Shown in pieces: positions 25,997-34,709 of a DNA stretch of 45,782 bases. How positions within the stretch are numbered: position 1 is the stretch's first letter; every line of letters begins with the position of its first letter. Made by a program: the position numbers and the translations under genes. Below the pieces are notes generated by a model. The model ran no database searches, was not told the origin of the DNA, and saw only the letters and a program-made list of their open reading frames with translations. This stretch comes from Thiopontia sp964551545 (lineage in GTDB: Bacteria > Pseudomonadota > Gammaproteobacteria > GCF-002020875), in NCBI GenBank assembly GCA_964551545.1, contig CAZKCT010000012.1, positions 1 through 45,782 of the forward strand, given 5' to 3'.

Positions 25997-28366
25997 CTAC
26001 GCTTGTCGACTTGAAATGGTATTGGGGAGGTGAATTTCAAACAACATTCCCTGGCCCGGTGTACTTTCACAGCGAATGGTCCCCCCCATTTTCTGAGTCA
26101 CCAGATTATATACAAGATGCATTCCAAGGCCACTTCCCCCCTCTCCTCGACGCGTGGTGAAGAATGGCTCAAAGATCTTCGAGACCACCTCTTGTGAGGC
26201 CCCTTTTCCATCATCCTGATAACGCAGCAGCACCCCCTGCGCCTCGGCAACCACCTCCATGGTCACCACACCATGATCACTCTCATCAAACCCGTGGATC
26301 ATTGAGTTCATCACCAGATTAGTCACCACTTGAGAGAAGGCCCCAGGATCACTCTCAATCGTCACTTTTTCGTCACCCGAAATTTTCACCTCATGCGGCA
26401 ACCGTTTTAGCTTGGGCTGCAGACTGCGGAGGATATCCTGCAGATAGGAGATCAACTGAAAATCACGCACCTCCTCACTCGACTGGTCAACTGCCACCTG
26501 TTTAAAGCTTCGCACCAGCGCGGCCGCACGATCCAGGTTCTTCAACACGATGGAGGCAGACTCCTCAGCACTCTTCAGATATTGATCCAGATCCGACCGC
26601 TTCATCTTCTGCTGCTGATACTGCTCAACAATCTGCTGGGTGCGATCATTCAGGTAGGAGGCTGCCGTCACGCTGATCCCCAGTGGCGTGTTAACCTCAT
26701 GCGCCACCCCGGCAACCAGACCACCCAGCGAGGCCATCTTCTCTGCCTCAACCAGCTGATGTTGAGCCTCCTGCAACTGCTGCATTGACTGCTGTAGCTC
26801 CTGATGCGCCTCAACTGCTTTCTGTTGCTCTTCGCGAATTCTCTGTTCAGACGCCTTGATCAGGGTGATGTCATGGCGAATGGCCATATATTGCACAGGT
26901 AATAGATCTTCCCCCAGAAACGGAACAATGGTGGTATCCATCCACACCCGTTTTCCAGAACGGGTCTTGTTACAAACCTCCCCACGCCAAACCAGTCCAG
27001 AGGAGATGGTCTTCCACATATTTTGATAGAACGCATCATCATGCGCACCAGACTTCATCACCCGGTGGTTCTTCCCAATCAACTCCTCTTCCCGGTAGCC
27101 ACTCAACTCCAACATACGCTGGTTGATGTAGTTGATATTGCCATCCAGACCGGTACCACTCACAATCGCCGCCTGATCCAGTGCGAACTTCTGGTTCTGC
27201 AACGCCGAACGACTTGCCTGCTCCTCAAGTTCCGCCTGCAACAGCTGATCGCGAACCCCCTGAAGCGCCGTCAACAGCTCTCCCATCTCATCGTTCTCTT
27301 CCACCTCAATCGGGGTGTGGTAATTCTTTTCGCGAATATCCTGAAAAGTCTCCAACACCTTACGAATCGGGGTCTGGATTCTTTTCATCAGCTCACGTTT
27401 GGTGATAATGGTCACCACCAGTGCAGCGAAGACAAAGATCCATACCAGACGACTTCCATCCGTCATCATCTTCGACTGATTGGTAAAGCCCAGGTTCATC
27501 TTCTTCACCCGTGCATCGGCTACCGCCGTTACCAGTGCGATACTCTCCTGCACAGCAGGGGAAACCTGGTGACTCACCTTCCAGGCAGCAAGGTCCCATT
27601 GAGCCATGCTTCTCAGACGAATCATTTCGGTGGCATCAACAAAGAATTGATCGCGAACCCCCTTGATTCGCTCCAACTCAACCTTCTGGCGATCCGTCAA
27701 ATCAGAGCGATTCAACGCCACCCAGGCCCCTTGATTCTGTCGCCAACGGGTCGTCAGTGTTGCCTGCGCCTCCCCTTCGAGTGCCCCACTTAACAGTAGC
27801 CTGTCCAGCAGTGAGGCAATCTCAGAGAAGGAGCGCTGAAAATTGGAGAGGGTGTACATCAAGAACTTACTCTGCTTGATCTCGACCACACTCACCTTGC
27901 CCTGTGCACGACGACGCTCGTAAAAGAGCAGCCTGCGGGTCGCATCCTGAATCTCCTTTACATTGGGTTTGATCTTCAACTCCATCTGCCGGGTTGCAGG
28001 GCGTGCCTCCAGCGTATGCGCTAACGCGACCACCTCATCCTGCAGCGCCTGCAGTGCTGCTGTGCTCTGGCTAACGACCGGGTCCCCAATCCGCTCCACA
28101 TGCCCCTGGATCTGCTCCCAGAGCTGCAGATACTGCTGTTTGAATTTTTCATCCGCAGAGAGCACCCAACCATTCAACGTCCCTTCTGTCTGGTGGAGCA
28201 GCTCCCGCAACTCCAGAGACTCGAACACCAATGGCAGCTCTTTCTGCTTGACCAACTCTCCAAGGTCACGGCTTTCACGAAATAGAAATCCGGAAAAGGC
28301 GCCCTGAATCAGAAGCAGGACAATCATCACCGCAAAACCAGCTGAGAACTTGGATTGCAGAGTCAT
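25997..28366 (-). CDS. Membrane sensor histidine kinase with PAS domain
   Basis: A 789-residue kinase. Membrane segments at about 9-29 and 307-322 bracket a roughly 275-residue helical periplasmic sensor. A HAMP-like segment (about 325-380), a PAS domain (about 393-505) and a coiled coil follow. The phospho-acceptor is His556 in GVAHEVNTPLG. The ATPase has an N box (LVMNSMIHG) and G boxes (FEPFFTTRRGEGGSGLGMHL). There is no receiver domain. It is encoded between a secreted rhodanese (19 bases upstream) and the HD-GYP regulator, forming a likely signalling operon. Stimulus unknown. Confidence 0.92.
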   Translation of the reverse strand: MTLQSKFSAGFAVMIVLLLIQGAFSGFLFRESRDLGELVKQKELPLVFESLELRELLHQTEGTLNGWVLSADEKFKQQYLQLWEQIQGHVERIGDPVVSQSTAALQALQDEVVALAHTLEARPATRQMELKIKPNVKEIQDATRRLLFYERRRAQGKVSVVEIKQSKFLMYTLSNFQRSFSEIASLLDRLLLSGALEGEAQATLTTRWRQNQGAWVALNRSDLTDRQKVELERIKGVRDQFFVDATEMIRLRSMAQWDLAAWKVSHQVSPAVQESIALVTAVADARVKKMNLGFTNQSKMMTDGSRLVWIFVFAALVVTIITKRELMKRIQTPIRKVLETFQDIREKNYHTPIEVEENDEMGELLTALQGVRDQLLQAELEEQASRSALQNQKFALDQAAIVSGTGLDGNINYINQRMLELSGYREEELIGKNHRVMKSGAHDDAFYQNMWKTISSGLVWRGEVCNKTRSGKRVWMDTTIVPFLGEDLLPVQYMAIRHDITLIKASEQRIREEQQKAVEAHQELQQSMQQLQEAQHQLVEAEKMASLGGLVAGVAHEVNTPLGISVTAASYLNDRTQQIVEQYQQQKMKRSDLDQYLKSAEESASIVLKNLDRAAALVRSFKQVAVDQSSEEVRDFQLISYLQDILRSLQPKLKRLPHEVKISGDEKVTIESDPGAFSQVVTNLVMNSMIHGFDESDHGVVTMEVVAEAQGVLLRYQDDGKGASQEVVSKIFEPFFTTRRGEGGSGLGMHLVYNLVTQKMGGTIRCESTPGQGMLFEIHLPNTISSRQA

Positions 28367-28385
28367 CGTATTGAGAAAGGAGCAG

Positions 28386-29024
28386 CTACTCCGCCGGAGG
28401 AACCACGGTCAGCCCCATCAGCTCCCACATCTGCATGCCGCCACGGTAGTACTTGATCTTCTCTGCTGGATAACCCAGAGAGATGAGTGCGCGAATAGCT
28501 GTTGGGGACTGTCCACACCAGGGGCCGTTACACCAGATCAGCAGATCCTTGGCCCAGAAGAAGTCCCAATCGCCCCCCTCTTCCTTCACACCCAGCTGTT
28601 CCAGTGAGAATCCGATAGTAAATTCATCTGCACCGAGCCGAGGGTCCAGATCGGTATAGGGGATGTTGACCGACCCAGGAATAGTGCCCCGTGCGTGCCA
28701 ATCCGGGGTACGGGCATCCATCAACACGCCACTCCCAACGCTGACCTGTTTTTCAATAAAGTCGAGCACCTCCAGTTCACCATAGGTCTCAACCTCTGGC
28801 GTAACCTCCATCGGCTGAATACAGAAGGGCGGACAGGGGCGGGAGGTGCGGGCATACTCGCCCTTGAGTGCGTGGTTTGTATCTTGATTACGACGGATGG
28901 TGACCCGCTCATCCCCATGCTTCGCCTGCAGGGAAAAGCGATCGGCAGTAATGCCCACCTCATCAGCAGCGACCATCTCCGCCGCTCCAGTCATGGCCGC
29001 AACCACTGTTAGCCATCGAATCAA
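28386..29024 (-). CDS. Secreted rhodanese-domain protein
   Basis: A 212-residue protein starting at TTG 29024. This start is chosen because AGGGGG lies six bases upstream and the N-terminus then becomes a clean signal peptide (IRWLTVVAAMTGAAEMVAAD). A GTG at 29069 would place 15 extra residues before it. The rhodanese domain (about 80-205) has the active loop CNGPWCGQS with Cys165 and Cys170. An upstream CPPFC pair (Cys64, Cys68) may form a disulfide in the periplasm. Rhodaneses carry sulfane sulfur. It is the first gene of the rhodanese-kinase-HD-GYP operon, so it may feed or modify the kinase signal. Confidence 0.83.
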   Translation of the reverse strand: MIRWLTVVAAMTGAAEMVAADEVGITADRFSLQAKHGDERVTIRRNQDTNHALKGEYARTSRPCPPFCIQPMEVTPEVETYGELEVLDFIEKQVSVGSGVLMDARTPDWHARGTIPGSVNIPYTDLDPRLGADEFTIGFSLEQLGVKEEGGDWDFFWAKDLLIWCNGPWCGQSPTAIRALISLGYPAEKIKYYRGGMQMWELMGLTVVPPAE

Positions 29025-29146
29025 CGTTATCCCCCTATGATAAACAGACGCATCATTGAACCGTGTCACCAGCCGACCTCATCGGCCTGAGATGCACCGC
29101 TTTTTATTATTCTGGACGACCCAAATTATCCTACCCTCAGGTAATC

Positions 29147-29161
29147 ACGAGCGCTGCTCGT
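29147..29161. promoter_or_regulatory. Inverted repeat between divergent rhodanese and glutamate dehydrogenase genes
   Basis: ACGAGC-GCT-GCTCGT is a perfect 6-base inverted repeat with a 3-base spacer. It sits 60 bases before the first plus-strand gene and just upstream of TAGAAT (29169-29174), a possible -10. An operator is possible; no family can be assigned. Confidence 0.3.
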
Positions 29162-29220
29162 AATGTTATAGAATAACAGAGTACTCCGCCAACACAACCT
29201 ATACCCACGATCACCTTTTT

Positions 29221-29445
29221 ATGAATCCCGAGCGCCCGGACTGTTTTCAGTGTCGCCACTTCTACATTACCTGGAATCCCAATTTTCCTCGTGGCTGTCA
29301 CGCCTACGGCATTCAGAGCCAGCAGGTCCCCTCGATTGAGGTGCTGCAGGCGGATGGCCGTGAGTGTATGCAGTTTCAACCCAAACCACGTACAATCAAA
29401 AGTCATTCATCGCATTACAAGGGAGTTCAAGATGGAGGTCAATAA
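29221..29445 (+). CDS. Small conserved cysteine-rich protein upstream of glutamate dehydrogenase
   Basis: A 74-residue protein with CFQC near the N-terminus (Cys8, Cys11) and two further Cys (Cys26, Cys49), a plausible metal-binding set. The core NPERPDCFQCRHFYITWNPN and FPRGCHAYG resemble a small conserved protein seen in beta- and gammaproteobacteria (from memory); its function is unknown to me. The ribosome binding site is weak. Its 3' end overlaps the glutamate dehydrogenase start by 14 bases, implying coupled translation. Confidence 0.7.
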   Translation: MNPERPDCFQCRHFYITWNPNFPRGCHAYGIQSQQVPSIEVLQADGRECMQFQPKPRTIKSHSSHYKGVQDGGQ

Positions 29446-30676
29446 CTTCAAGGCCTACTGTGACCAATTCGACCGTGCCAGTGAGGAGCTGGGACTGGAC
29501 GAGAATCTGGCCACTCTTCTGAAATATCCTGATCGAGAGTTAAGCGTAGAGCTCCCACTGATTCGAGATGATGGCTCACTCAAAGTGCTGCGCGGCTACC
29601 GTATTCAGCACAATGATGCCCGCGGCCCCTTCAAGGGCGGACTGCGCTACCACCCCTGTGTGGATATTGATGAGGTTCGCGCCCTCTCCGCGCTGATGAC
29701 CTTCAAGACCGCTCTGGTTGATCTCCCTTTTGGCGGCGGCAAGGGAGGTATTCAGGTCAACCCCAGTGAGTTGAGTGCACGTGAACTGGAGCAACTGACC
29801 CGCTCTTTTGTTCGCGCCATTGGCCCAGTCATTGGCGTGCATACCGATATCCCAGCCCCTGACGTCAACACCAATGCGCAGATCATGGCCTGGTTCATGG
29901 ATGAATATAGCCAGATGAACGGCTACAGCCCCGGCATCGTCACCGGAAAACCGATCAGTCTCGGTGGCTCACAAGGGAGAGAGGCTGCCACGGGCTATGG
30001 TGTCTCCATTATTTTGCGAGAAACTGCCAAGTATCGAGGGATCCCCCTTGAGGGTGCCAGCGTCGTCATTCAAGGATTTGGTAACGTTGGCAGCTGGGCC
30101 GCCCGCACGCTGCACGGATATGGCTGCAAGATCACCGCCGTCAGCGACCAGAATGGCGGCATCCACAGCCCCGACGGGCTCGACATCCCCGCCCTGTTGG
30201 AGCATGTCCATCAGACCGGGACCATCCACGGTTTTGATGAGACCACCGTGGTTGATAATGAGTCACTGCTCTGTCTCCCCTGTGATTTCCTGATTCCCGC
30301 TGCACTGGGTGGCGTCATTCACAAGATGAATGCCAACTGTCTACAGTGCAAGATTGTGGTTGAGGGTGCCAATGGCCCCACCACACCACCAGCTGACGAA
30401 ATTCTTCGACAGAAAAACATTCCCGTGATTCCAGACATTCTCGCCAATGCCGGAGGCGTGATCGTCTCCTACTACGAGTGGGTGCAAAATCTACAGCGTC
30501 ACTACTGGGAAGAGGGGCCGATTAATCAAAAGCTGGAGAAGAAACTGGTCGATAGCTTCTATGAGGTTGCTGCGCTGGCACACTCCAAGCGCGAACTCTC
30601 CTACCGGACCGCTGCCTTTATGCTCTCAATCAATCGAGTGGCCAGCGCAGTCAAAATGCGAGGACGCACGACCTAA
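29432..30676 (+). CDS. Glutamate dehydrogenase (Glu/Leu/Phe/Val dehydrogenase family)
   Basis: A 414-residue enzyme for reversible oxidative deamination of glutamate. I start it at ATG 29432, behind AAGGGAG; a longer frame from 29291 would overlap the small upstream gene out of frame. Motifs: substrate Lys in GPFKGGLRYHP, catalytic Lys in LPFGGGKGGI, PAPDVNT, and the dinucleotide motif QGFGNVGSWAA. The 414-residue size and sequence fit the RocG/GudB-like hexameric class. Its stop overlaps that of the convergent GGDEF-EAL gene by four bases. Confidence 0.93.
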   Translation: MEVNNFKAYCDQFDRASEELGLDENLATLLKYPDRELSVELPLIRDDGSLKVLRGYRIQHNDARGPFKGGLRYHPCVDIDEVRALSALMTFKTALVDLPFGGGKGGIQVNPSELSARELEQLTRSFVRAIGPVIGVHTDIPAPDVNTNAQIMAWFMDEYSQMNGYSPGIVTGKPISLGGSQGREAATGYGVSIILRETAKYRGIPLEGASVVIQGFGNVGSWAARTLHGYGCKITAVSDQNGGIHSPDGLDIPALLEHVHQTGTIHGFDETTVVDNESLLCLPCDFLIPAALGGVIHKMNANCLQCKIVVEGANGPTTPPADEILRQKNIPVIPDILANAGGVIVSYYEWVQNLQRHYWEEGPINQKLEKKLVDSFYEVAALAHSKRELSYRTAAFMLSINRVASAVKMRGRTT

Positions 30677-32657
30677 TAATCCGGAGTAATTCCCAGGATT
30701 TCCTCCAGAGGCTTGGGCTTGTCATAATAGTAGCCCTGCGCATAGCTAACGCCGATCTTCTTCAGATCCTCGACGATGTGTTCGTCCTCGACAAACTCAG
30801 CGATCGACTCCATCCCCATCACCATGGAGACACTCTGCATCGCCTTGACCATCGCCTGGTCAATCTTGTTCTCAACCAGTCCCACAACAAACTGACCATC
30901 AATTTTCAGGTAATCCACCGGCAGGGATTTCAGATAGGAGAAGGAGGACATTCCGGAACCAAAATCATCCAGTGCAAACTTGAACCCCAAGCGCTTCATC
31001 TCCTCAATGAAGTTCTGTGCTTTCTTCAACTGATGAATCGCAGCAGTCTCCGTTACCTCAAAATAGACGCTGCTTGGGTCTAGATCATGCAACTTCATCT
31101 TCTCGTAAATATAACCGTTGAGATCCTCTTCCATCACCGAGGTCCCTGAGAGATTCACTCCCAGCATCACTGGCTTACTTTGAGGCCGCTGCTCTTTTCG
31201 GCACGCCAGCAACTCAAAGGTCTTATTCAATACCCAACGGTCCATCTGCCGAACCAGCCCATAACGCTCACTGGCGGGAATAAAAACGCCGGGGGGGATG
31301 ATCTCTCCTGAGGGGTCCAGCATACGGATCAACACCTCATAGTGCTCCACCGCCTCATCAGCCCCGGAGAGTGGCACGATCGGTTGCGCATAGAGACGGA
31401 ATCGATCCTCCTGGAATGCACGATTCATCATCCCAACCACCTCCATCTCACCGATGCGCTGGTCTGCCTCACCCCCCTCATCAGCATGGATATAAATCTG
31501 ATTGCGTCCTCGATCCTTGGCCTCGTAACAAGCAAGGTCGGCATACTTCAGCAGATCATCCCGGCCATGCATATTGTCCAACTCGATCATCACAATGCCG
31601 ATACTGGCGCCCACGGTGAACTCCAGACTTTCAAAGTGGAAGGTATAACCATTAATCACCTGCAACACCAGATCCGAGAAGGCCTCTGCAGAGGTCAGGT
31701 CTCGCCCAACAGCCAGAATTCCAAACTCGTCTCCACCCAGCCGCCCCAANNNNNNNNNNNNNNNNNNNNNNNNNNNNNNNNNNNNNNNNNNNNNNNNNNN
31801 NNNNNNNNNNNNNNNNNNNNNNNNNNNNNNNNNNNNNNNNNNNNNNNNNTCAGGTCTCGCCCAACAGCCAGAATTCCAAACTCGTCTCCACCCAGCCGCC
31901 CCAACAGATCATCTTCTCCCATGGAAGCAAGCAGCAGACTGGAGAGCTCTTGTAGTAACTGATCTCCCGCATAGTGGCCGCAAGTATCATTAACCACCTT
32001 GAACTGGTCCAGATCAAGATACATCAAGGCATGGTGGCGGTCACTCTCTGGCAGGGATTGCAGCAATTCATCCAGCGAACGGAAGAAGGCGCGACGATTG
32101 GATAAACCGGTCAGCGCATCATGGTTGGCCTGATGATCCAGCTGACGAGAGAGGTAGCGCAGCTGCTCTTCGGTCTCCACCAATTTCTTCTCTCGATTCC
32201 AGCTAATACAGAGGGTTCGTGCCAGCTGCACCACCTCGTCACCAGAGAACGGTTTGGAGAGCAACATCGCATTCTTCTGCAGTGCCTCCTGCATCTCATC
32301 AATCGTACGATCGGAATAGGCGGTCACAAAGACGATATGGATATCATCATCAACCTTGCGAATATTCTGTGCGGTCTCCAGCCCATCCCATCCTGGCGGC
32401 ATGCGAATATCGATAAAGGCCACAGCAAATGGGCGCCCGGCAGCGTCCGCCTCTTTGACTCGTTCCAACCCCTCCTGCCCCTGGGTTGCAGTAATAACCT
32501 CAAAATGGGACTGGTTAGGATCGGAAACTGCCTGCTCCTCCCGCCCGGCCAGCTGCGCCAACTCATCCAGTTGATCATCCTTGGGCTCAAGAAACTCAAG
32601 ATAAGTATCGATGACATTGGATTCATCATCGATCACAAGAATACGGTTATTCTCCAT
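30673..32657 (-). CDS. Response regulator with GGDEF and EAL domains (interrupted by assembly gap)
   Basis: Removing bases 31750-31904 gives 610 codons, 609 residues, in one frame. The N-terminal receiver has phospho-site Asp83 (AFIDIRMPPG) and an unusual insertion of about 28 residues after its first helix (about 24-52). The GGDEF domain has an intact GGDEF at 256-260 but no RxxD inhibitory site (GEDD there). The EAL domain has EVL at 389-391 with downstream ETAAI, DDFGSG, LKIDGQ and AQGYYY motifs, so phosphodiesterase activity is plausible. It may both make and break c-di-GMP. Confidence 0.92.
31695..31904. other. Assembly gap: 100 N flanked by identical 55-base copies, inside GGDEF-EAL gene
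   Basis: Bases 31750-31849 are N. Bases 31695-31749 and 31850-31904 are identical (55 bases). Collapsing one copy and the N run restores the reading frame across the GGDEF motif. Confidence 0.95.
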
Positions 32658-32806
32658 CTCTCTTTTTGCCTCTGTGTCTCATGTCATAACGCATGGGAAA
32701 AACGCGCTTCCATCAAAAAGAGCCGTTCAGCAGCGGGGGTCGCCCCAGGCAAAAAGTTTAAACTCAATGAGCTGATGGGCGCTGTCGTCGTCAACGTTGC
32801 CCTGGA

Positions 32807-33199
32807 TTAGCAGCACTCCATTTCGCTCGCTTCCCAAAAGTCCGGGCCATAATCAAGAAAGATCTCCTCTCCGGGGGAGATCTTTTTTATCGCCTCAACC
32901 CGAGCCTTCTTCCAGCGTGTGGAGACCACAAACTGTACATTGGGCTCTCCTGAATGGTTGATATAACGGGTATAGCTCTCACCAACAATCAGACAATCCG
33001 TGCAGAGCCAGAGCAGATAGTGGGAATCAATATAGGGGGACTGCTCAGACGCTGCATCAGTGATCTGCTCTCCGAGGTAAGGGCCTACTGTGTCCCCTGG
33101 AGAAATCTCCACCAGAGAAAAGAGCCCCTGCCCACACTCGGGAATAGTAGATACACGCACCTCAAAGTGGTGCGCCTCGAAGGTGACTGGTTGAGCCAT
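32807..33199 (-). CDS. Small SET-domain protein (putative methyltransferase)
   Basis: A 130-residue protein that is almost entirely a SET domain. GQGLFSLVEISPGDTVGPYL matches the N-terminal SET element, RYINHSGEPNVQF matches the RFINHxxxPN AdoMet-binding motif, and GEEIFLDYGPDF matches the C-terminal GEE-DY motif. Such short SET proteins occur in bacteria; the substrate is unknown. Ends in Cys-Cys. It lies 149 bases upstream of the GGDEF-EAL gene on the same strand. That interval holds only a questionable short frame at 32727-32816. Confidence 0.85.
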   Translation of the reverse strand: MAQPVTFEAHHFEVRVSTIPECGQGLFSLVEISPGDTVGPYLGEQITDAASEQSPYIDSHYLLWLCTDCLIVGESYTRYINHSGEPNVQFVVSTRWKKARVEAIKKISPGEEIFLDYGPDFWEASEMECC

Positions 33200-33228
33200 A
33201 AGTCGCTTTATTCAAAGATTCAATTGAA

Positions 33229-33257
33229 TTGAAATTTACACATCGTCGTGATATAGT
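33229..33257 (+). promoter_or_regulatory. Strong sigma-70 promoter for the sulfur-globule-like gene
   Basis: TTGAAA - 17 bases - TATAGT, matching 5 of 6 at each element with ideal spacing. The predicted start is near 33264, 44 bases before the ATG at 33308. The flanking sequence is AT-rich and includes the palindrome TTCAATTGAA. Confidence 0.7.
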
Positions 33258-33307
33258 GAGCCGATCTTAACGCGATGCTTTTGAAACACCAACACCACGA
33301 GGTTTTC

Positions 33308-33997
33308 ATGCGAAACACCAACAGACCCATTGCCATTGCCGCAGCGCTGGCTGCCACACTGGCAGTAACCACCACGACCTCAGCGCTTGCTGAGGAGGGT
33401 GCCAGTGCCAACAGTGCAGAGAGGCCCGCAACACCTACGGCCAACGCACCGCGCAGAATGGCTCCGATGCCGTATGGCGGCATGCCACCATACGGGATGG
33501 CCCCACCTGCCTATTACCCTCCTTACGGCATGATGCCTCCAGGCGCCTCCCCTTATGGCCCGCCCATGGGTTATGCCCCCCCCTCTTATGGCCCCAATCA
33601 GTACAACGCACCTGGGATCAACCCCTCTTTTAATCCACCGACCATGGAACCACCCTGGGGCAACAACAAGTCATTTGACATGAGCCCAATGAAGTTCTGG
33701 CCTGTGCCTGGAACAGGCAACCCTTGGCACTACAAGCCATGGGAGCCTGGCGCACCATGGGGAGACAGCGGCAAGTTCTCGGATCCACCCGATGAGGCCT
33801 TCCATGAGGCCGAGGATTTCCTGGCCGACGCACCAAGGATGCCGGGCGGTTGGGAGCTACCCAATATCTCCATGCCAAGCCCATTCGAGATTGGTGAGCA
33901 GGTTGGCGACCAGAGCTGGTTGCTGCCGGAAAACTTCAAAATGCGCGACCGCAAGCGACCTAACCGCTACAGAAAATACTTCCAGAACGAGAACTGA
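33308..33997 (+). CDS. Secreted Pro/Tyr/Gly/Met-rich protein, possible sulfur globule protein
   Basis: A 229-residue protein with a signal peptide (about 1-29, cleaved near SALA-EE). The start at 33308 is chosen because the signal begins there. Residues about 48-105 form a low-complexity region of PYGM/PPYG-like repeats. Residues about 106-170 are rich in Trp, Pro, Asn and Gly, with PWGNN-like pieces. The C-terminus is basic (MRDRKRPNRYRKY). Composition and export resemble the envelope proteins of bacterial sulfur globules, but similarity is compositional and other extracytoplasmic structural roles are possible. The strong promoter fits an abundant protein. Confidence 0.6.
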   Translation: MRNTNRPIAIAAALAATLAVTTTTSALAEEGASANSAERPATPTANAPRRMAPMPYGGMPPYGMAPPAYYPPYGMMPPGASPYGPPMGYAPPSYGPNQYNAPGINPSFNPPTMEPPWGNNKSFDMSPMKFWPVPGTGNPWHYKPWEPGAPWGDSGKFSDPPDEAFHEAEDFLADAPRMPGGWELPNISMPSPFEIGEQVGDQSWLLPENFKMRDRKRPNRYRKYFQNEN

Positions 33998-34191
33998 TGG
34001 GCGGTTGGGGCTGCCCACACGACGCCAACGGTATCTGTCAGAAGGTGCCGGAGGTGGCGTGTGACCCCGGAATGAAAGGGTGCGTATTGGCGGGACGTTT
34101 CCGCTTTAGTAGCACTCCCAAAAACCGTCCCGGCGGCCCGAAAAAGAGAGCATTTGAGCGCACCCCTGCTGCATCTAAAAAAACAGGATAG
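33997..34191 (+). CDS. Small cysteine-containing protein, translationally coupled
   Basis: A 64-residue protein starting at ATG 33997, overlapping the upstream stop as TGATG. The first 40 residues hold four Cys (WGCPHDANGICQKV, then ACDPGMKGC), a likely metal site or disulfide set; the C-terminus is basic. The Cys-rich part looks like a small conserved proteobacterial protein of unknown function (from memory). There is no signal peptide, unlike its partner. Confidence 0.65.
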   Translation: MGGWGCPHDANGICQKVPEVACDPGMKGCVLAGRFRFSSTPKNRPGGPKKRAFERTPAASKKTG

Positions 34192-34199
34192 TCCGCTAG

Positions 34200-34709
34200 C
34201 TAAACACCACCGCCACGGTGAACCAGCGCATAGTAGCGCTTTTCAAGCTCCTGCTTATGCTCAATCTCCTCCTCTGCCAACCAGCGGAATAGCTCATGCG
34301 CCTCTCCTGGTGCGGTTGCATCAGCAAGTGAACGATACTGATCCATCGCCAAACGCTCCCGACTGAGGGCATACTCCAGAACATCCTGATCACTGCGCAA
34401 CCGATCTGGATCAGGCGTCTGCAATGCATCAGAGAAGCGGAGATCCGTCACCGGCACCTCAATTTTCTGCTGAATCAGCTGATAGAGATCCGGGTGGTAG
34501 CGCAACTGCCCCAATCGATCCGCATGCTCTCGCTCCTCCTGTGCCAGTGACTCCACCAGCTCTCGTAACGGCTTGCTGACCCGCGCCTGTAACTGCTGAT
34601 AAAAATTGGCCGCAGCCAGCTCAAACTGGATCGCCACATCGAGAATCTCGGTCAGACTGCGCAGATCGCGCAACCGCTCCTGTTTGCCAGAATCTCCCTC
34701 ACGCATCAT
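34200..34709 (-). CDS. Ferritin-like/rubrerythrin-type diiron protein
   Basis: A 169-residue four-helix protein. Iron-ligand motifs are in the expected places: FELAAANFYQQL (Glu in helix 1), EEREH (ExxH, helix 2), SRERLAMDQY (helix 3) and EEIEHKQELEK (ExxH, helix 4). There is no C-terminal rubredoxin domain. It is the last gene of the large operon, its ATG overlapping the end of the NfnB-like gene by 11 bases. It probably detoxifies peroxide or oxygen, protecting the Fe-S-rich complex encoded upstream. Confidence 0.85.
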   Translation of the reverse strand: MMREGDSGKQERLRDLRSLTEILDVAIQFELAAANFYQQLQARVSKPLRELVESLAQEEREHADRLGQLRYHPDLYQLIQQKIEVPVTDLRFSDALQTPDPDRLRSDQDVLEYALSRERLAMDQYRSLADATAPGEAHELFRWLAEEEIEHKQELEKRYYALVHRGGGV

